Positions 9,221 through 17,764 of a stretch of 64,000 bases of DNA are shown here, piece after piece. This DNA is from Methanomicrobiaceae archaeon (lineage in GTDB: Archaea > Halobacteriota > Methanomicrobia > Methanomicrobiales > Methanomicrobiaceae). The notes below the pieces were generated by a model, which had not been told where the DNA came from, did not search any database, and was given only the letters and a program-made list of their open reading frames with translations. Made by a program: the position numbers and the translations under genes. The stretch lies in NCBI GenBank assembly GCA_016937345.1, contig JAFGWE010000046.1, positions 1 through 64,000 on the forward strand, given 5' to 3'. Every line of letters starts with the position of its first letter. Positions within the stretch are counted from its first letter, which is position 1.

Positions 9221-9264
9221 TGTACAATAATGTATAAATATGTACAAATTACAATACATATTGT
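9221..9264 (+). promoter_or_regulatory. trp operon promoter with two TGTACA boxes around the TATA element
   Basis: TGTACA occurs at 9221-9226 and again at 9241-9246, exactly 20 bases apart (two helical turns). The TATA element TATAAATA (9233-9240) lies between them. Just downstream is the inverted repeat ACAATA-CA-TATTGT (9251-9264), at or before the expected transcription start. TGTACA is the TRP-box consensus of the TrpY repressor in Methanothermobacter (established knowledge). Binding of a TrpY-like protein here would block TBP access. No trpY-like gene is in the window, so the regulator is inferred. Confidence 0.6.
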
Positions 9265-9310
9265 TGATTATGACAATTATGAAAAATGACGGGACGGTGA
9301 TGCCGGTGGA

Positions 9311-10849
9311 ATGGCTGTTTTAAGCGAGAAAGAAAAAGGGCTTTGCCTTATTCACCCGTCTCCGGAAAAACTTGAAGAAATAATAGATAAATCTTCTGAA
9401 AACACCCTGATTCCGGTATATCTGAGACTTGATAACAGAGATATAACGCCAGCGTCCGCTTATGAATCACTCAGGCAGGATTACGGATTTCTCCTAGAGT
9501 CAATGGAAGGAAATCAGAAAAATGCAAGGTACTCGGTTATTGGAACAGGACTTTTATTGCATGTTGTTGCAGATCCTGATGTCCATGTTAAAGGGCGGTT
9601 TAATCCGGCACAAAAATTGCCGGTCAATAGCAGTGATACGCCTACGGAATCCATTTACAAAATCCTAAGAAGCATAGACTATACAGATCCCGATATTCTG
9701 GGATACTCCGGCGGTCTTGCAGGTTATTTCTCATACGATCTTGCCCTTATAAACAACAATATAAAAAGCAGGAGAGAAAAAAAACGCGACTTCCCTCTTG
9801 CAGAGTTTATGATTCCTGACGAATATGTGATATTTGACCATGCTGCAAATAATCTAACAATTCTAAGATTTGTACCAGCAGGCTCCCCGGAGGAAATTAG
9901 TTCAGAATACATAAAGGCCCTCCAAAAGATAAAAGAGACAGTCAGGATTCTTACGACGGTTTCAGTTAAGGGAGACAGAATAAGACAAGATGACACCCGG
10001 GAGTCATCCGGCGGAAAAGAATACAATTCCGGGATCTCAGAAGAGCGTTTTATTGAGATTGTAAAAAAAGCAAAGGAGTACATCCTAAACGGCGACATAT
10101 TCCAGGTAGTTCTCTCCAAAAGATGTGAAAGTACCTTTGAAAACGACCCTTTTATGATATACAGGGAAATGCGCAGGATAAACCCCAGTCCCTACATGTA
10201 TTTCCTTGATTTTTCTGACAAACAGGTTGTCGGGGCAAGTCCTGAGATGCTTGTTAAGATTGAGGGAAAGCATATCACTTCAGTTCCTATTGCCGGAACA
10301 AGAAAGCGAGGGAAAAACGAAGATGAGGATCTGGAGCTTGAAAAAGAACTTTTATCGGACAAAAAAGAATGCGCCGAACACTTAATGCTTGTGGATCTCT
10401 CTAGAAACGATATAGGCCGTGTCTGTGAATACGGGAGCGTAAAGGTAACGGACTTTATGTCGGTCGAAAAGTTTTCACACGTCCAGCATATTGTATCAAC
10501 AGTTAAAGGAACACTATTGGAGGACAAGACATCACTGGATGCCTTTATTTCCTGTTTTCCCGCGGGAACAGTCTCCGGTGCACCAAAGATTCGTGCAATG
10601 CAGATAATTGACGAGCTTGAAGATACTTCAAGAGGTCTTTATGCAGGTGCGGTTGGCTACATAGGGTTTAATGAGAACATTGATCTTGCAATCACGATAC
10701 GCACCGTTGTTGTAAAGGATAATAAGGCATACTTCCAGTCAGGAGCCGGAATTGTTGCAGATTCTGTTCCGGAATTGGAATATATCGAATCAGAGAACAA
10801 GGCAAAAAGCATGAAGAGTGCCATTGAATCCGCTGGTGATTGCTTATGA
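9311..10849 (+). CDS. trpE: anthranilate synthase component I
   Basis: 512 residues. It makes anthranilate from chorismate using ammonia from TrpG. The N-terminal FLLESMEG (about 57-64) corresponds to the Trp-binding LLES element, so feedback inhibition by tryptophan is likely. The C-terminal chorismate-binding domain has PSPYMYFLDF, GASPEMLVK, PIAGTRKRG and the FPAGTVSGAPKIRAM block. First gene of the trpEGDCFBA operon; its stop overlaps trpG. ATG at 9311. A 14-codon upstream frame overlaps this start. Confidence 0.97.
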   Translation: MAVLSEKEKGLCLIHPSPEKLEEIIDKSSENTLIPVYLRLDNRDITPASAYESLRQDYGFLLESMEGNQKNARYSVIGTGLLLHVVADPDVHVKGRFNPAQKLPVNSSDTPTESIYKILRSIDYTDPDILGYSGGLAGYFSYDLALINNNIKSRREKKRDFPLAEFMIPDEYVIFDHAANNLTILRFVPAGSPEEISSEYIKALQKIKETVRILTTVSVKGDRIRQDDTRESSGGKEYNSGISEERFIEIVKKAKEYILNGDIFQVVLSKRCESTFENDPFMIYREMRRINPSPYMYFLDFSDKQVVGASPEMLVKIEGKHITSVPIAGTRKRGKNEDEDLELEKELLSDKKECAEHLMLVDLSRNDIGRVCEYGSVKVTDFMSVEKFSHVQHIVSTVKGTLLEDKTSLDAFISCFPAGTVSGAPKIRAMQIIDELEDTSRGLYAGAVGYIGFNENIDLAITIRTVVVKDNKAYFQSGAGIVADSVPELEYIESENKAKSMKSAIESAGDCL

Positions 10850-11427
10850 GAGTCCTTGTTATCGACTGCTATGACAGCTTCACATACAACCTCTGCCAGC
10901 AGATAGGATATCTTGGTGCAGAGTCTCTGGTTATAAAAAATGACAGGAGATGCGACCTTCCTGACCCTTCGGATTTTGACAGAATTGTTCTTTCACCAGG
11001 CCCGGGAAAGCCTGAGGACACAAAACTCTGCCTTGAAGTTCTGGAAAAATACTTCAAAAAGGTCCCGATACTTGGAATCTGCCTTGGCCATCAGGCGATA
11101 TGCCATTTCTTCGGCGGAAGAGTTCTAAGAACAGGAAAACCTGTTCATGGGATGACATCTGAAATTCTGCATGATTCAGGCGGAATCTTTGAAGGAGTAA
11201 AAAACCCGTTTACTGCAACAAGATATCATTCACTTGCGGCCGATGAGAAATCCCTGCCCTCCTGCCTTTCTGTTACGGCAAGAAGTGCTGATGATAAGAT
11301 GATTATGGCAGTAGCTCACAGGATATACCCTGTTTTCGGGCTTCAGTTTCATCCAGAGAGCATAATGACGGAATCAGGCGACAGGATAATCCAAAATTTC
11401 CTTAATTATGACGGTGTTTTTCAATGA
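10846..11427 (+). CDS. trpG: anthranilate synthase component II (glutamine amidotransferase)
   Basis: 193 residues from the ATG at 10846, which overlaps the trpE stop in an ATGA junction; a TTG two codons upstream is less likely. Class I amidotransferase triad: nucleophile Cys in GICLGHQAI, then His and Glu in LQFHPESI. It supplies ammonia to TrpE. Oxyanion-hole motif SPGPGKPED is present. Its end overlaps trpD by ATGA. Confidence 0.96.
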   Translation: MRVLVIDCYDSFTYNLCQQIGYLGAESLVIKNDRRCDLPDPSDFDRIVLSPGPGKPEDTKLCLEVLEKYFKKVPILGICLGHQAICHFFGGRVLRTGKPVHGMTSEILHDSGGIFEGVKNPFTATRYHSLAADEKSLPSCLSVTARSADDKMIMAVAHRIYPVFGLQFHPESIMTESGDRIIQNFLNYDGVFQ

Positions 11428-12446
11428 TTGCAGAGTGTATTAAAAAGGCCTCTTTAAGATGCGATCTCAGCACAACCGAGGCTGAAGGTGCGATGCTTGA
11501 TATAATGTCCGGAAATGCATCAGACAGTCAGATTGGAGCGTTTTTAACTGCCCTTGTTATGAAAGGCGAAACCAGTTCGGAGATTGCAGCCTTTGCATCT
11601 GTAATGAGGAGAAATGCAGTTAAGATAACTCCAAAAGAGCGTGGAATGCTTGTTGACACCTGCGGTACAGGCGGAGACGGAAAAAATACCTTTAACATAA
11701 GCACTGCTGCAGCGTTTGTTGCCGCAGGTGCGGGTGCAACAGTTGTCAAGCACGGAAACAGGGGAGTTTCAAGCAGATGCGGTTCTGCTGATGTTTTAGA
11801 AGCGCTCGGAGTGAAAATTGACATTGAACCAAAGAGGGTTTCTGAGATAATTGACGCAAACGGAATAGGTTTTTTATTTGCCCAGAGTCATCATCCGGCA
11901 ATGAAATATGCAGGAACGGCCAGAAAAGAGATAGGAATCAGGAGCTTTTTTAACCTGGCAGGCCCTCTTTCAAATCCCGCAGGGGCCGGTGCACAGCTTC
12001 TTGGGGTATATGACGAATCACTGACCGAAAAAATAGCCGAGGTTCTCAATATTTTGGGAACGAAAAGAGCGATGGTTGTTAATGGTGACGGGTATGATGA
12101 GATAACAACAACCGGTATTACAACAGTATCGGAGTTAAAAAACGGCGCTGTGAAGACATACCATCTTGATGCATCCGATTACGGATTCAAAAGAGCTGAC
12201 TCTGATTCTCTCTGCGGCGGAGATTTACTCTGCAACGCGGCGATTATTAAAGCAATCCTGAAAGGAGAAGACGGTCCGAGAAGAGATATTGCCGTTCTCA
12301 ATGCCGCCGCTGCAATATATCTCGGGGAGCGGGCAGACAGTCTGGAAAAAGGAATTAAATGCGCTGAAAAGGCCATTGATTCCGGAAAAGCGCTTTTAAA
12401 GCTAGAAAAACTGATTGAGCTTTCAGGAGGCAGCAATGATTCTTGA
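11424..12446 (+). CDS. trpD: anthranilate phosphoribosyltransferase
   Basis: 340 residues; transfers the phosphoribosyl group of PRPP to anthranilate. Family motifs: DTCGTGGDGKNTFNIST (PRPP diphosphate loop), KHGNRGVSSRCGSADVLEALG, and RSFFNLAGPLSNPA. Length is the family norm. It is joined to trpG by ATGA and its last codons contain the trpC start. Confidence 0.97.
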   Translation: MIAECIKKASLRCDLSTTEAEGAMLDIMSGNASDSQIGAFLTALVMKGETSSEIAAFASVMRRNAVKITPKERGMLVDTCGTGGDGKNTFNISTAAAFVAAGAGATVVKHGNRGVSSRCGSADVLEALGVKIDIEPKRVSEIIDANGIGFLFAQSHHPAMKYAGTARKEIGIRSFFNLAGPLSNPAGAGAQLLGVYDESLTEKIAEVLNILGTKRAMVVNGDGYDEITTTGITTVSELKNGAVKTYHLDASDYGFKRADSDSLCGGDLLCNAAIIKAILKGEDGPRRDIAVLNAAAAIYLGERADSLEKGIKCAEKAIDSGKALLKLEKLIELSGGSNDS

Positions 12447-13203
12447 TGATATCTGTGCGGCATCAGAAATACGTGCATCAGCAATTGACCCGGAAATTTC
12501 TGATATAGCAGAGAGAGACACATATACTCCTAAAAATCTGCTCAGGACTGTAAGAGAATGCAAAGGAAATAAGAATGCTGTTATTGCCGAAATTAAGTAC
12601 AAAACGCCGTCTGATAAGACGATTGACTCGCAAAGATCACCTGGTGAGATTGCAGGACTGTATGAAGCATCCGGTGCATGTGCAGTTTCAGTCTTAACAG
12701 AGCCCTACTTTTTTTCAGGCAGCAGTGAAATACTCACAGAAGCAAAAACAGCGACAAAACTTCCGATATTAAGAAAGGATTTCATCGTTTCAGAAAAGCA
12801 GATTTATGAGACATATGCCCAAAAAGCAGATTCAGTTCTTCTGATATCAGGAGTTTTAAAGGAAAGGCTTGAGGATTTTATATCCCTCTGCAGAACGTTT
12901 CAGATTGAGCCACTTGTTGAAGTGAGAACACGGGATGAGGCAGAGAACGCAATAAATTCAGGTGCAGAGCTTATCGGCGTCAATAACCGCAATTTAAAGG
13001 ATATGAAAGTTGATACAGGGAAAACAGAACAAATTTCCGGAATACTGAGTGATGCAGGTTTAACTGTAATATCAGAGAGCGGAATCAGAAGTGTTGACGA
13101 TGTCCTGAAACTTAAAAAATACTGTGACGGATTTTTAATCGGAACTGCACTTATGAAATCAGACGATCCCAAAAAAGCGCTGGAGGGATTTGTATTCGCG
13201 TAA
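12436..13203 (+). CDS. trpC: indole-3-glycerol-phosphate synthase
   Basis: 255 residues from the ATG at 12436, picked because AGGAGG lies at 12425-12430; the frame is open further upstream. TIM barrel: IAEIKYKTPSDK (catalytic Lys), LRKDFIV (catalytic Lys), ELIGVNNRNLK and ISESGIRSVDD. It closes the indole ring of CdRP. It overlaps trpD at its start and trpF at its end. Confidence 0.96.
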   Translation: MILDDICAASEIRASAIDPEISDIAERDTYTPKNLLRTVRECKGNKNAVIAEIKYKTPSDKTIDSQRSPGEIAGLYEASGACAVSVLTEPYFFSGSSEILTEAKTATKLPILRKDFIVSEKQIYETYAQKADSVLLISGVLKERLEDFISLCRTFQIEPLVEVRTRDEAENAINSGAELIGVNNRNLKDMKVDTGKTEQISGILSDAGLTVISESGIRSVDDVLKLKKYCDGFLIGTALMKSDDPKKALEGFVFA

Positions 13204-13766
13204 AGGTCTGCGGAATCACAACGGTAAGAGACGCACTTATCGCTGAAGAGGAAGGTGCCGATGCAATCGGAGTTATAGTATGCTCGGAGTCAAAGAGATG
13301 CATTCCGATTAAGCGTGCAAGAGAGATCTTTGAGGCACTTAGCCCAAAAACAGAGAAGATCTGCGTTACAAACACTCAAAATGAGAGCGACTTGAAAATC
13401 ATAATGTCCCTAAAGCCGACCGCAATACAGCTTTCAGAGCAGATAGAAGTTCCAAAAGATATCAGAACAAAAATTTACCGCTCAGCATCAGGTGAGAATT
13501 ATATTCCCCGTGACTGTGATTGCGTTGTAATCGACCAGAGCAAAGGTACTGGAGTTTCGTATGACAGAAATTTTGCACTAAAAGTCGCAAAAAGCTCCGA
13601 TGTTCCTGTAATTCTTGCAGGAGGACTTACGCCGGAGAATGTAGGAGAGGCAATCAGGGATATCGCACCTTATGCTGTTGATGTGTCATCCGGTGTTGAG
13701 AAGTCAAAGGGAATAAAGGACAGGCAGAAGATCAGAAGATTCATAGAAATTTGCAGGGAGGCATAA
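13194..13766 (+). CDS. trpF: phosphoribosylanthranilate isomerase with a likely AUU start
   Basis: About 190 residues, a TIM barrel isomerising PRA to CdRP. VKVCGIT with the catalytic Cys opens the protein, and the acidic catalytic position lies in [10 protein letters not shown]. The C-terminal phosphate site is [11 protein letters not shown] and DVSSGVE. There is no in-frame ATG, GTG or TTG between the upstream region and TTG 13392, which would delete the first 65 residues including the catalytic Cys. The best start is ATT at 13194, six bases after a strong SD GGAGGG (13182-13187), inside the end of trpC. Non-canonical initiation, or a base error, has to be assumed. Confidence 0.88.
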   Translation: MRVKVCGITTVRDALIAEEEGADAIGVIVCSESKRCIPIKRAREIFEALSPKTEKICVTNTQNESDLKIIMSLKPTAIQLSEQIEVPKDIRTKIYRSASGENYIPRDCDCVVIDQSKGTGVSYDRNFALKVAKSSDVPVILAGGLTPENVGEAIRDIAPYAVDVSSGVEKSKGIKDRQKIRRFIEICREA

Positions 13767-13768
13767 AA

Positions 13769-14947
13769 ATGAGCACGAAACACGGATACTACGGCGGTTT
13801 TGGAGGACGGTTTGTTCCCGAGACACTTATGGCTGCACTTTATGAGCTTGATTCGGAGTATTTACGTTTAAAAGACGATGCCAACTTTAAATCCGAACTT
13901 AATTCATATCTTTCAGAATATGCGGGACGGGAAACGCCTTTAACATTCTGCAAAAACATGTCAGAATACTGCGGGTGCAAAGTCTACCTTAAGCGTGAGG
14001 ATCTGGTCCACGGCGGTGCACACAAACTCAACAACACACTGGGCCAGGCAATCCTTGCCAGGGCGATGGGAAAAAAGCGCCTGATTGCAGAGACAGGTGC
14101 CGGACAGCATGGCGTGGCAACCGCAATTGCAGGTGCTGTCCTCGGACTTCCGGTAGAAGTGTTTATGGGTGAGGAGGACTGTGAGAGGCAGAAGCTCAAC
14201 GTCTTTCGAATGGAGCTTATGGGCGCAAAAGTCCATCCGGTATCATCCGGAACAAAGACTCTTAAAGATGCAACAAACGAGGCACTGCGTGAATGGTCAA
14301 AAACCGTTGACTACACCCATTACCTGATAGGATCTGTTGTCGGCCCCCATCCTTTCCCGGAGATTGTAAGAGACTTTCAGTGCGTTATCGGTACCGAAAC
14401 AAAAGAGCAGTGCATAAAAAAAGAGGGAAGACTGCCCAGTGCACTTGTTGCATGTGTGGGAGGCGGCTCAAATGCAATAGGGATGTTTTACCCGATGTTA
14501 AACGATGATGTGAGGATGATAGGAGTTGAGGCTGGCGGAAAGTCGCTTGCGCCCGGCGAGAACGGAGCAACACTTAACACAGGAAGTCCAGGCGTTTTAC
14601 ACGGCGCCCTTTCCTATCTCATACAAAACGAGGACGGACAGGTTAAAGAGACGCATTCTGTTTCAGCGGGACTTGACTACCCAGGAGTCGGTCCTGAGCA
14701 CAGTATGCTTCACGACATGAAAAGGGTTGAATACGCATACGCAATGGATGATGAGGTACTGGATGCATTCTCATTCCTTTCAAGAACAGAGGGAATAATT
14801 CCGGCACTTGAATCTTCGCATGCGATATCGTATGTTCTTAAAAACAGGGATGAGTTTGAAAAGGACGATATCGTTGTAATATGCCTTTCAGGACGCGGAG
14901 ACAAGGACGTTGCACAGGTTTCAAAGATGTACGGGAGGGACTTTTAA
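13769..14947 (+). CDS. trpB: tryptophan synthase beta chain
   Basis: 392 residues from the ATG at 13769, after GGGAGG at 13756-13761. PLP-binding Lys lies in [13 protein letters not shown]. The [12 protein letters not shown] loop holds the catalytic Glu and [12 protein letters not shown] binds the phosphate. This is the TrpB1 type, which partners TrpA. Two bases separate it from the trpF stop, and its own stop overlaps the trpA start. Confidence 0.97.
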   Translation: MSTKHGYYGGFGGRFVPETLMAALYELDSEYLRLKDDANFKSELNSYLSEYAGRETPLTFCKNMSEYCGCKVYLKREDLVHGGAHKLNNTLGQAILARAMGKKRLIAETGAGQHGVATAIAGAVLGLPVEVFMGEEDCERQKLNVFRMELMGAKVHPVSSGTKTLKDATNEALREWSKTVDYTHYLIGSVVGPHPFPEIVRDFQCVIGTETKEQCIKKEGRLPSALVACVGGGSNAIGMFYPMLNDDVRMIGVEAGGKSLAPGENGATLNTGSPGVLHGALSYLIQNEDGQVKETHSVSAGLDYPGVGPEHSMLHDMKRVEYAYAMDDEVLDAFSFLSRTEGIIPALESSHAISYVLKNRDEFEKDDIVVICLSGRGDKDVAQVSKMYGRDF

Positions 14948-15756
14948 TGGCGGAGCTGTCAGGAAAAGATAGGCTTTCTGCGGCATTTAAAAAGCCGGGA
15001 TTTGTTGCATACACTGTTGCAGGCGATCCTTCAGTCTCAGAGTCGGTATTAATTTCAAAGGCATTAATTGACGGCGGATGCGACGTCTTAGAGCTGGGAG
15101 TTCCTTTTTCAGATCCTGTTGCAGACGGCAGTGTGATACAGGCTGCTGATAAAAGAGCACTGGATGCGGGAATAACAACAGACGGAGTATTTGGAGTTGT
15201 AAAAGAGATCAGGAAATACTCAGGAGTCCCGATAGTCTTTTTAGTTTACTTAAACATCGTATTCCGTCGCGGCTTTGACAGGTTTTATGATGAGGCAAAA
15301 GAGGCAGGCGTTGACGGGATTTTAATAGTAGATATGCCGCCTGAGGAGGCTGAAACAGCACTTCTGGCATCAGAGAGAACAGGAATCGCACAGATATTTC
15401 TTGTTACACAGACGACATCGGATGAAAGACTTGATATGATTGTTAAAATGGCATCAGGATTCATTTACCTTGTTTCATCACTTGGTGTTACAGGAAAACG
15501 GGATGATGTCTCAAAAGAGGCATTCTCTCTTCTCAAGTGTGTTAAGGCAAAGACAAAAATTCCGGTTGCTGTCGGATTCGGAGTGTCAGAAAAAAGGCAT
15601 GCAGAGGAGATAATAAAAGAAGGAGCAGACGGAGTCATTGTCGGTAGTGCGATTGTATCAGTTATTGAGAAAAATTTGGGAAATTGCGAAAAAATATGCA
15701 GCGAACTTAAAAATTACGTTAAATCAATGAAAGATGCAATTATATCCAAAAATTAA
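14947..15756 (+). CDS. trpA: tryptophan synthase alpha chain
   Basis: 269 residues from the ATG at 14947, which shares its A with the trpB TAA stop; an SD (GGGAGGG) lies just upstream. LELGVPFSDPVADG contains the catalytic Glu and the Asp in the usual spacing (Glu49/Asp60 in E. coli numbering). Phosphate sites VGFGVS and DGVIVGSAIV are present. Last gene of the trp operon. Confidence 0.97.
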   Translation: MAELSGKDRLSAAFKKPGFVAYTVAGDPSVSESVLISKALIDGGCDVLELGVPFSDPVADGSVIQAADKRALDAGITTDGVFGVVKEIRKYSGVPIVFLVYLNIVFRRGFDRFYDEAKEAGVDGILIVDMPPEEAETALLASERTGIAQIFLVTQTTSDERLDMIVKMASGFIYLVSSLGVTGKRDDVSKEAFSLLKCVKAKTKIPVAVGFGVSEKRHAEEIIKEGADGVIVGSAIVSVIEKNLGNCEKICSELKNYVKSMKDAIISKN

Positions 15757-15757
15757 A

Positions 15758-15774
15758 GCCGGAATATCTCCGGC
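15758..15774 (+). terminator. hairpin directly after the trp operon
   Basis: GCCGGA (15758-15763) pairs perfectly with TCCGGC (15769-15774) around a 5-base loop, two bases after the trpA stop. A T-rich stretch follows about 18 bases on. It probably ends or protects the trp transcript. Confidence 0.5.
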
Positions 15775-15859
15775 ACCCACATAAATCAAACATTTTTTCT
15801 AAAATCAAACTATCAATATTTAAGTAGTAACCAAAACAATTCTGTATACACAATTTTTT

Positions 15860-15934
15860 GCTGATATAGTGTAGTCCGGCCAATCATGTCGGCCTCTCAC
15901 GCCGACGACTGGGGTTCGAATCCCCATATCAGCA
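15860..15934 (+). tRNA. tRNA-Glu (CTC)
   Basis: The acceptor stem GCTGATA pairs with TATCAGC. The anticodon stem TCGGC/GCCGA encloses loop CTCTCAC, giving anticodon CTC at positions 34-36. The T arm is TGGGG-TTCGAAT-CCCCA. The D arm GTGTAGTCCGGCCAATC is the archaeal tRNA-Glu type. No intron, and CCA is not encoded. Confidence 0.95.
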
Positions 15935-16095
15935 CTCTTATTCTTGGTATTTGTTCTCTTTTGAATTTCTTAAAAAATACAGCATCTAGTTATCTTTTTT
16001 AAAATTATCCGAATTGAATATATTTTTTCTCCAAATATGCAAAAACCCGGAATTTTCTCAAACATTATCATAACTGCTATTCTAACATTCAGTAG

Positions 16096-16239
16096 TCAGC
16101 TATAAAGCCCTCGAAATCCTCCGGAATAAATACAATAACTTTCATCCTCCTGGTAACAGCCGCTCCTGTATTTACATTTTTTTCAGGCTGCACCGGCACA
16201 GTTTGGGGCATTCGGGCAGTCTTTCGGTGCCAAATTTGA
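16096..16239 (+). pseudogene. possible decayed lipoprotein gene remnant
   Basis: A start-less frame encodes a typical lipoprotein signal: hydrophobic TFILLVTAAPVFTFFSGC with a Cys in a lipobox-like position, then a stop after about 15 more residues. A short ATG frame just upstream (16037) is in a different phase. This looks like a broken signal-peptide gene, but it could be chance. The rest of the gap between tRNA-Glu and the next gene (15935-16309) shows nothing else I can support. Confidence 0.25.
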
Positions 16240-16309
16240 CTGGCCTGATAATAAAACAGGAATAAATCAATAAAGAGAGAGGGGATTATACGATAATCCC
16301 TCTTGTCTG

Positions 16310-17617
16310 TCATCTCTCAAGACTGAAGGTAAACGGCTCTGACATAATAAGATCACGGGTTTTAAGCGTCTGGCTATTTATCGGGCCGTCTTTTAAGAAA
16401 TATTTAACAGTCATTGTCCTGTTGGTTAAATCAGTTACAACCCTCCACAAAAGCCTGTCAACAGTTTTGTTACCTGCATCAGCATTTGCCTCAACTTGTT
16501 TCAATGCCGCCCAGGCGTCGTCTGTCGTGAAATCTCCTTCATGACCGGAAATATAGTTGTGAAGTTTTGCACTTCTCAGGTAATCGTCATGAGGATCATC
16601 AGGATTTTCCGGTTGACACAGGCTAATGTCAGGACGGAGGTGAATAGCATAGTTTGTAATTGGAACAGGAGTATCCCGGTAATCTATAAAAATAATATCA
16701 CGTGTTTCGTTATCAAACTCTACAATTGTCGCGTCTCCGGAATCGTCGCATATAAGAAAGTGCTCGCCCATATACGGCATAAAAACCTCTGTCTCTGACA
16801 GCTGCTGTTTTGCTTCCTCAACCGTTGCACAATGCTCAAGGATTGATCTAAGAACCTGCATAAAATTCAGTCCTGTACTCGTTGATCCGGCGAGGTCATC
16901 CAGGGGATCATTATAAGTATCTCCGTCCTGAAGAGACGCAACGTACAGTCCTTTTTCATTTATTCCGTCAATGATACCGTTGAGAAGATCCGCGGTCCCC
17001 AATACCAGACTGGCATACCCTTCATCAGGATAAATCTCAACAACATGTACAAGTGTTCCCATTTCATTAGCGATTGTGTCTTCGAAGTTTCCATCTTCAA
17101 TACCGGTAAATGCATCTAATACAGGATTATAATCCCATTCCATATTCCTACCAACAATTGCATGGCCGTCCTCCGTTGATGAAGGAGGGAAATAAAGAGC
17201 GGAACATGAAGGATAAAGTGATATATATACCGGAAAACTGGCATCATAGCTGTAATCGTCTTTACTGAGCTGATATGCCTTCTTTACTCCAAGCATCCGC
17301 TCGTATAAAACATCGTCATAACTTTTGATGTACTGCTCTTTTTCCTCTCCGTATTTTATGTCAGCGAAAGGCAAAAGGAATGAATCAAACTCATCTATGC
17401 CGACTTTTCCAAGCTCATATCCTATCTCCTCCTCTGTCCCTCCACGGACTGTTACATGGATTACGTTCATATACGTGCCGTTTTCCTTTTTTAGAAGATG
17501 AATCATAGTTGTTTTTGCACAGGAATCATCGGGCTGTGCAAAAAGGGCAAAATTGCCAATAAAAAGTGCAATAATGAAAAGAATTATCACAAGTATTGTC
17601 GAAACGGCCGATTTCAT
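16310..17617 (-). CDS. Ntn-hydrolase, C45/acyl-CoA:6-APA acyltransferase-like
   Basis: 435 residues. An N-terminal hydrophobic segment (4-24) is a signal peptide or anchor. The core resembles linear-amide C-N hydrolases of the C45/AAT group: SCSALYF offers the nucleophile at Cys138, followed by GHAIVGRNMEWDY (the conserved Asn-Asp region) and GLNFMQVLRSILEHCATVEEA. These enzymes self-cleave before the Cys and act on amide bonds. The substrate is unknown. It is alone on its strand between an intergenic gap and the U32 gene. Confidence 0.75.
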   Translation of the reverse strand: MKSAVSTILVIILFIIALFIGNFALFAQPDDSCAKTTMIHLLKKENGTYMNVIHVTVRGGTEEEIGYELGKVGIDEFDSFLLPFADIKYGEEKEQYIKSYDDVLYERMLGVKKAYQLSKDDYSYDASFPVYISLYPSCSALYFPPSSTEDGHAIVGRNMEWDYNPVLDAFTGIEDGNFEDTIANEMGTLVHVVEIYPDEGYASLVLGTADLLNGIIDGINEKGLYVASLQDGDTYNDPLDDLAGSTSTGLNFMQVLRSILEHCATVEEAKQQLSETEVFMPYMGEHFLICDDSGDATIVEFDNETRDIIFIDYRDTPVPITNYAIHLRPDISLCQPENPDDPHDDYLRSAKLHNYISGHEGDFTTDDAWAALKQVEANADAGNKTVDRLLWRVVTDLTNRTMTVKYFLKDGPINSQTLKTRDLIMSEPFTFSLER

Positions 17618-17764
17618 TTACAATATTATGATTATATTTCGTAATAACGGTGATGATAATAAGATTCCACTCTCCTAAAAACCAGATGCCCTAAATTCAA
17701 ATACAATACTCCCGAAGAATAAATTAATCAAAAGAAGAGAAAAAATGACTGTTATTTTCTGCAT

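Noticed and set aside
13392-13766. TTG 13392 as the start of trpF
   Set aside because: It would remove the first 65 residues including the catalytic Cys in VKVCGIT; coding sequence clearly continues upstream to the trpC end.
16089-16313. 74-residue minus-strand frame downstream of the Ntn-hydrolase
   Set aside because: Composition is not protein-like and it overlaps antisense to the possible lipoprotein remnant; no motif or RBS.
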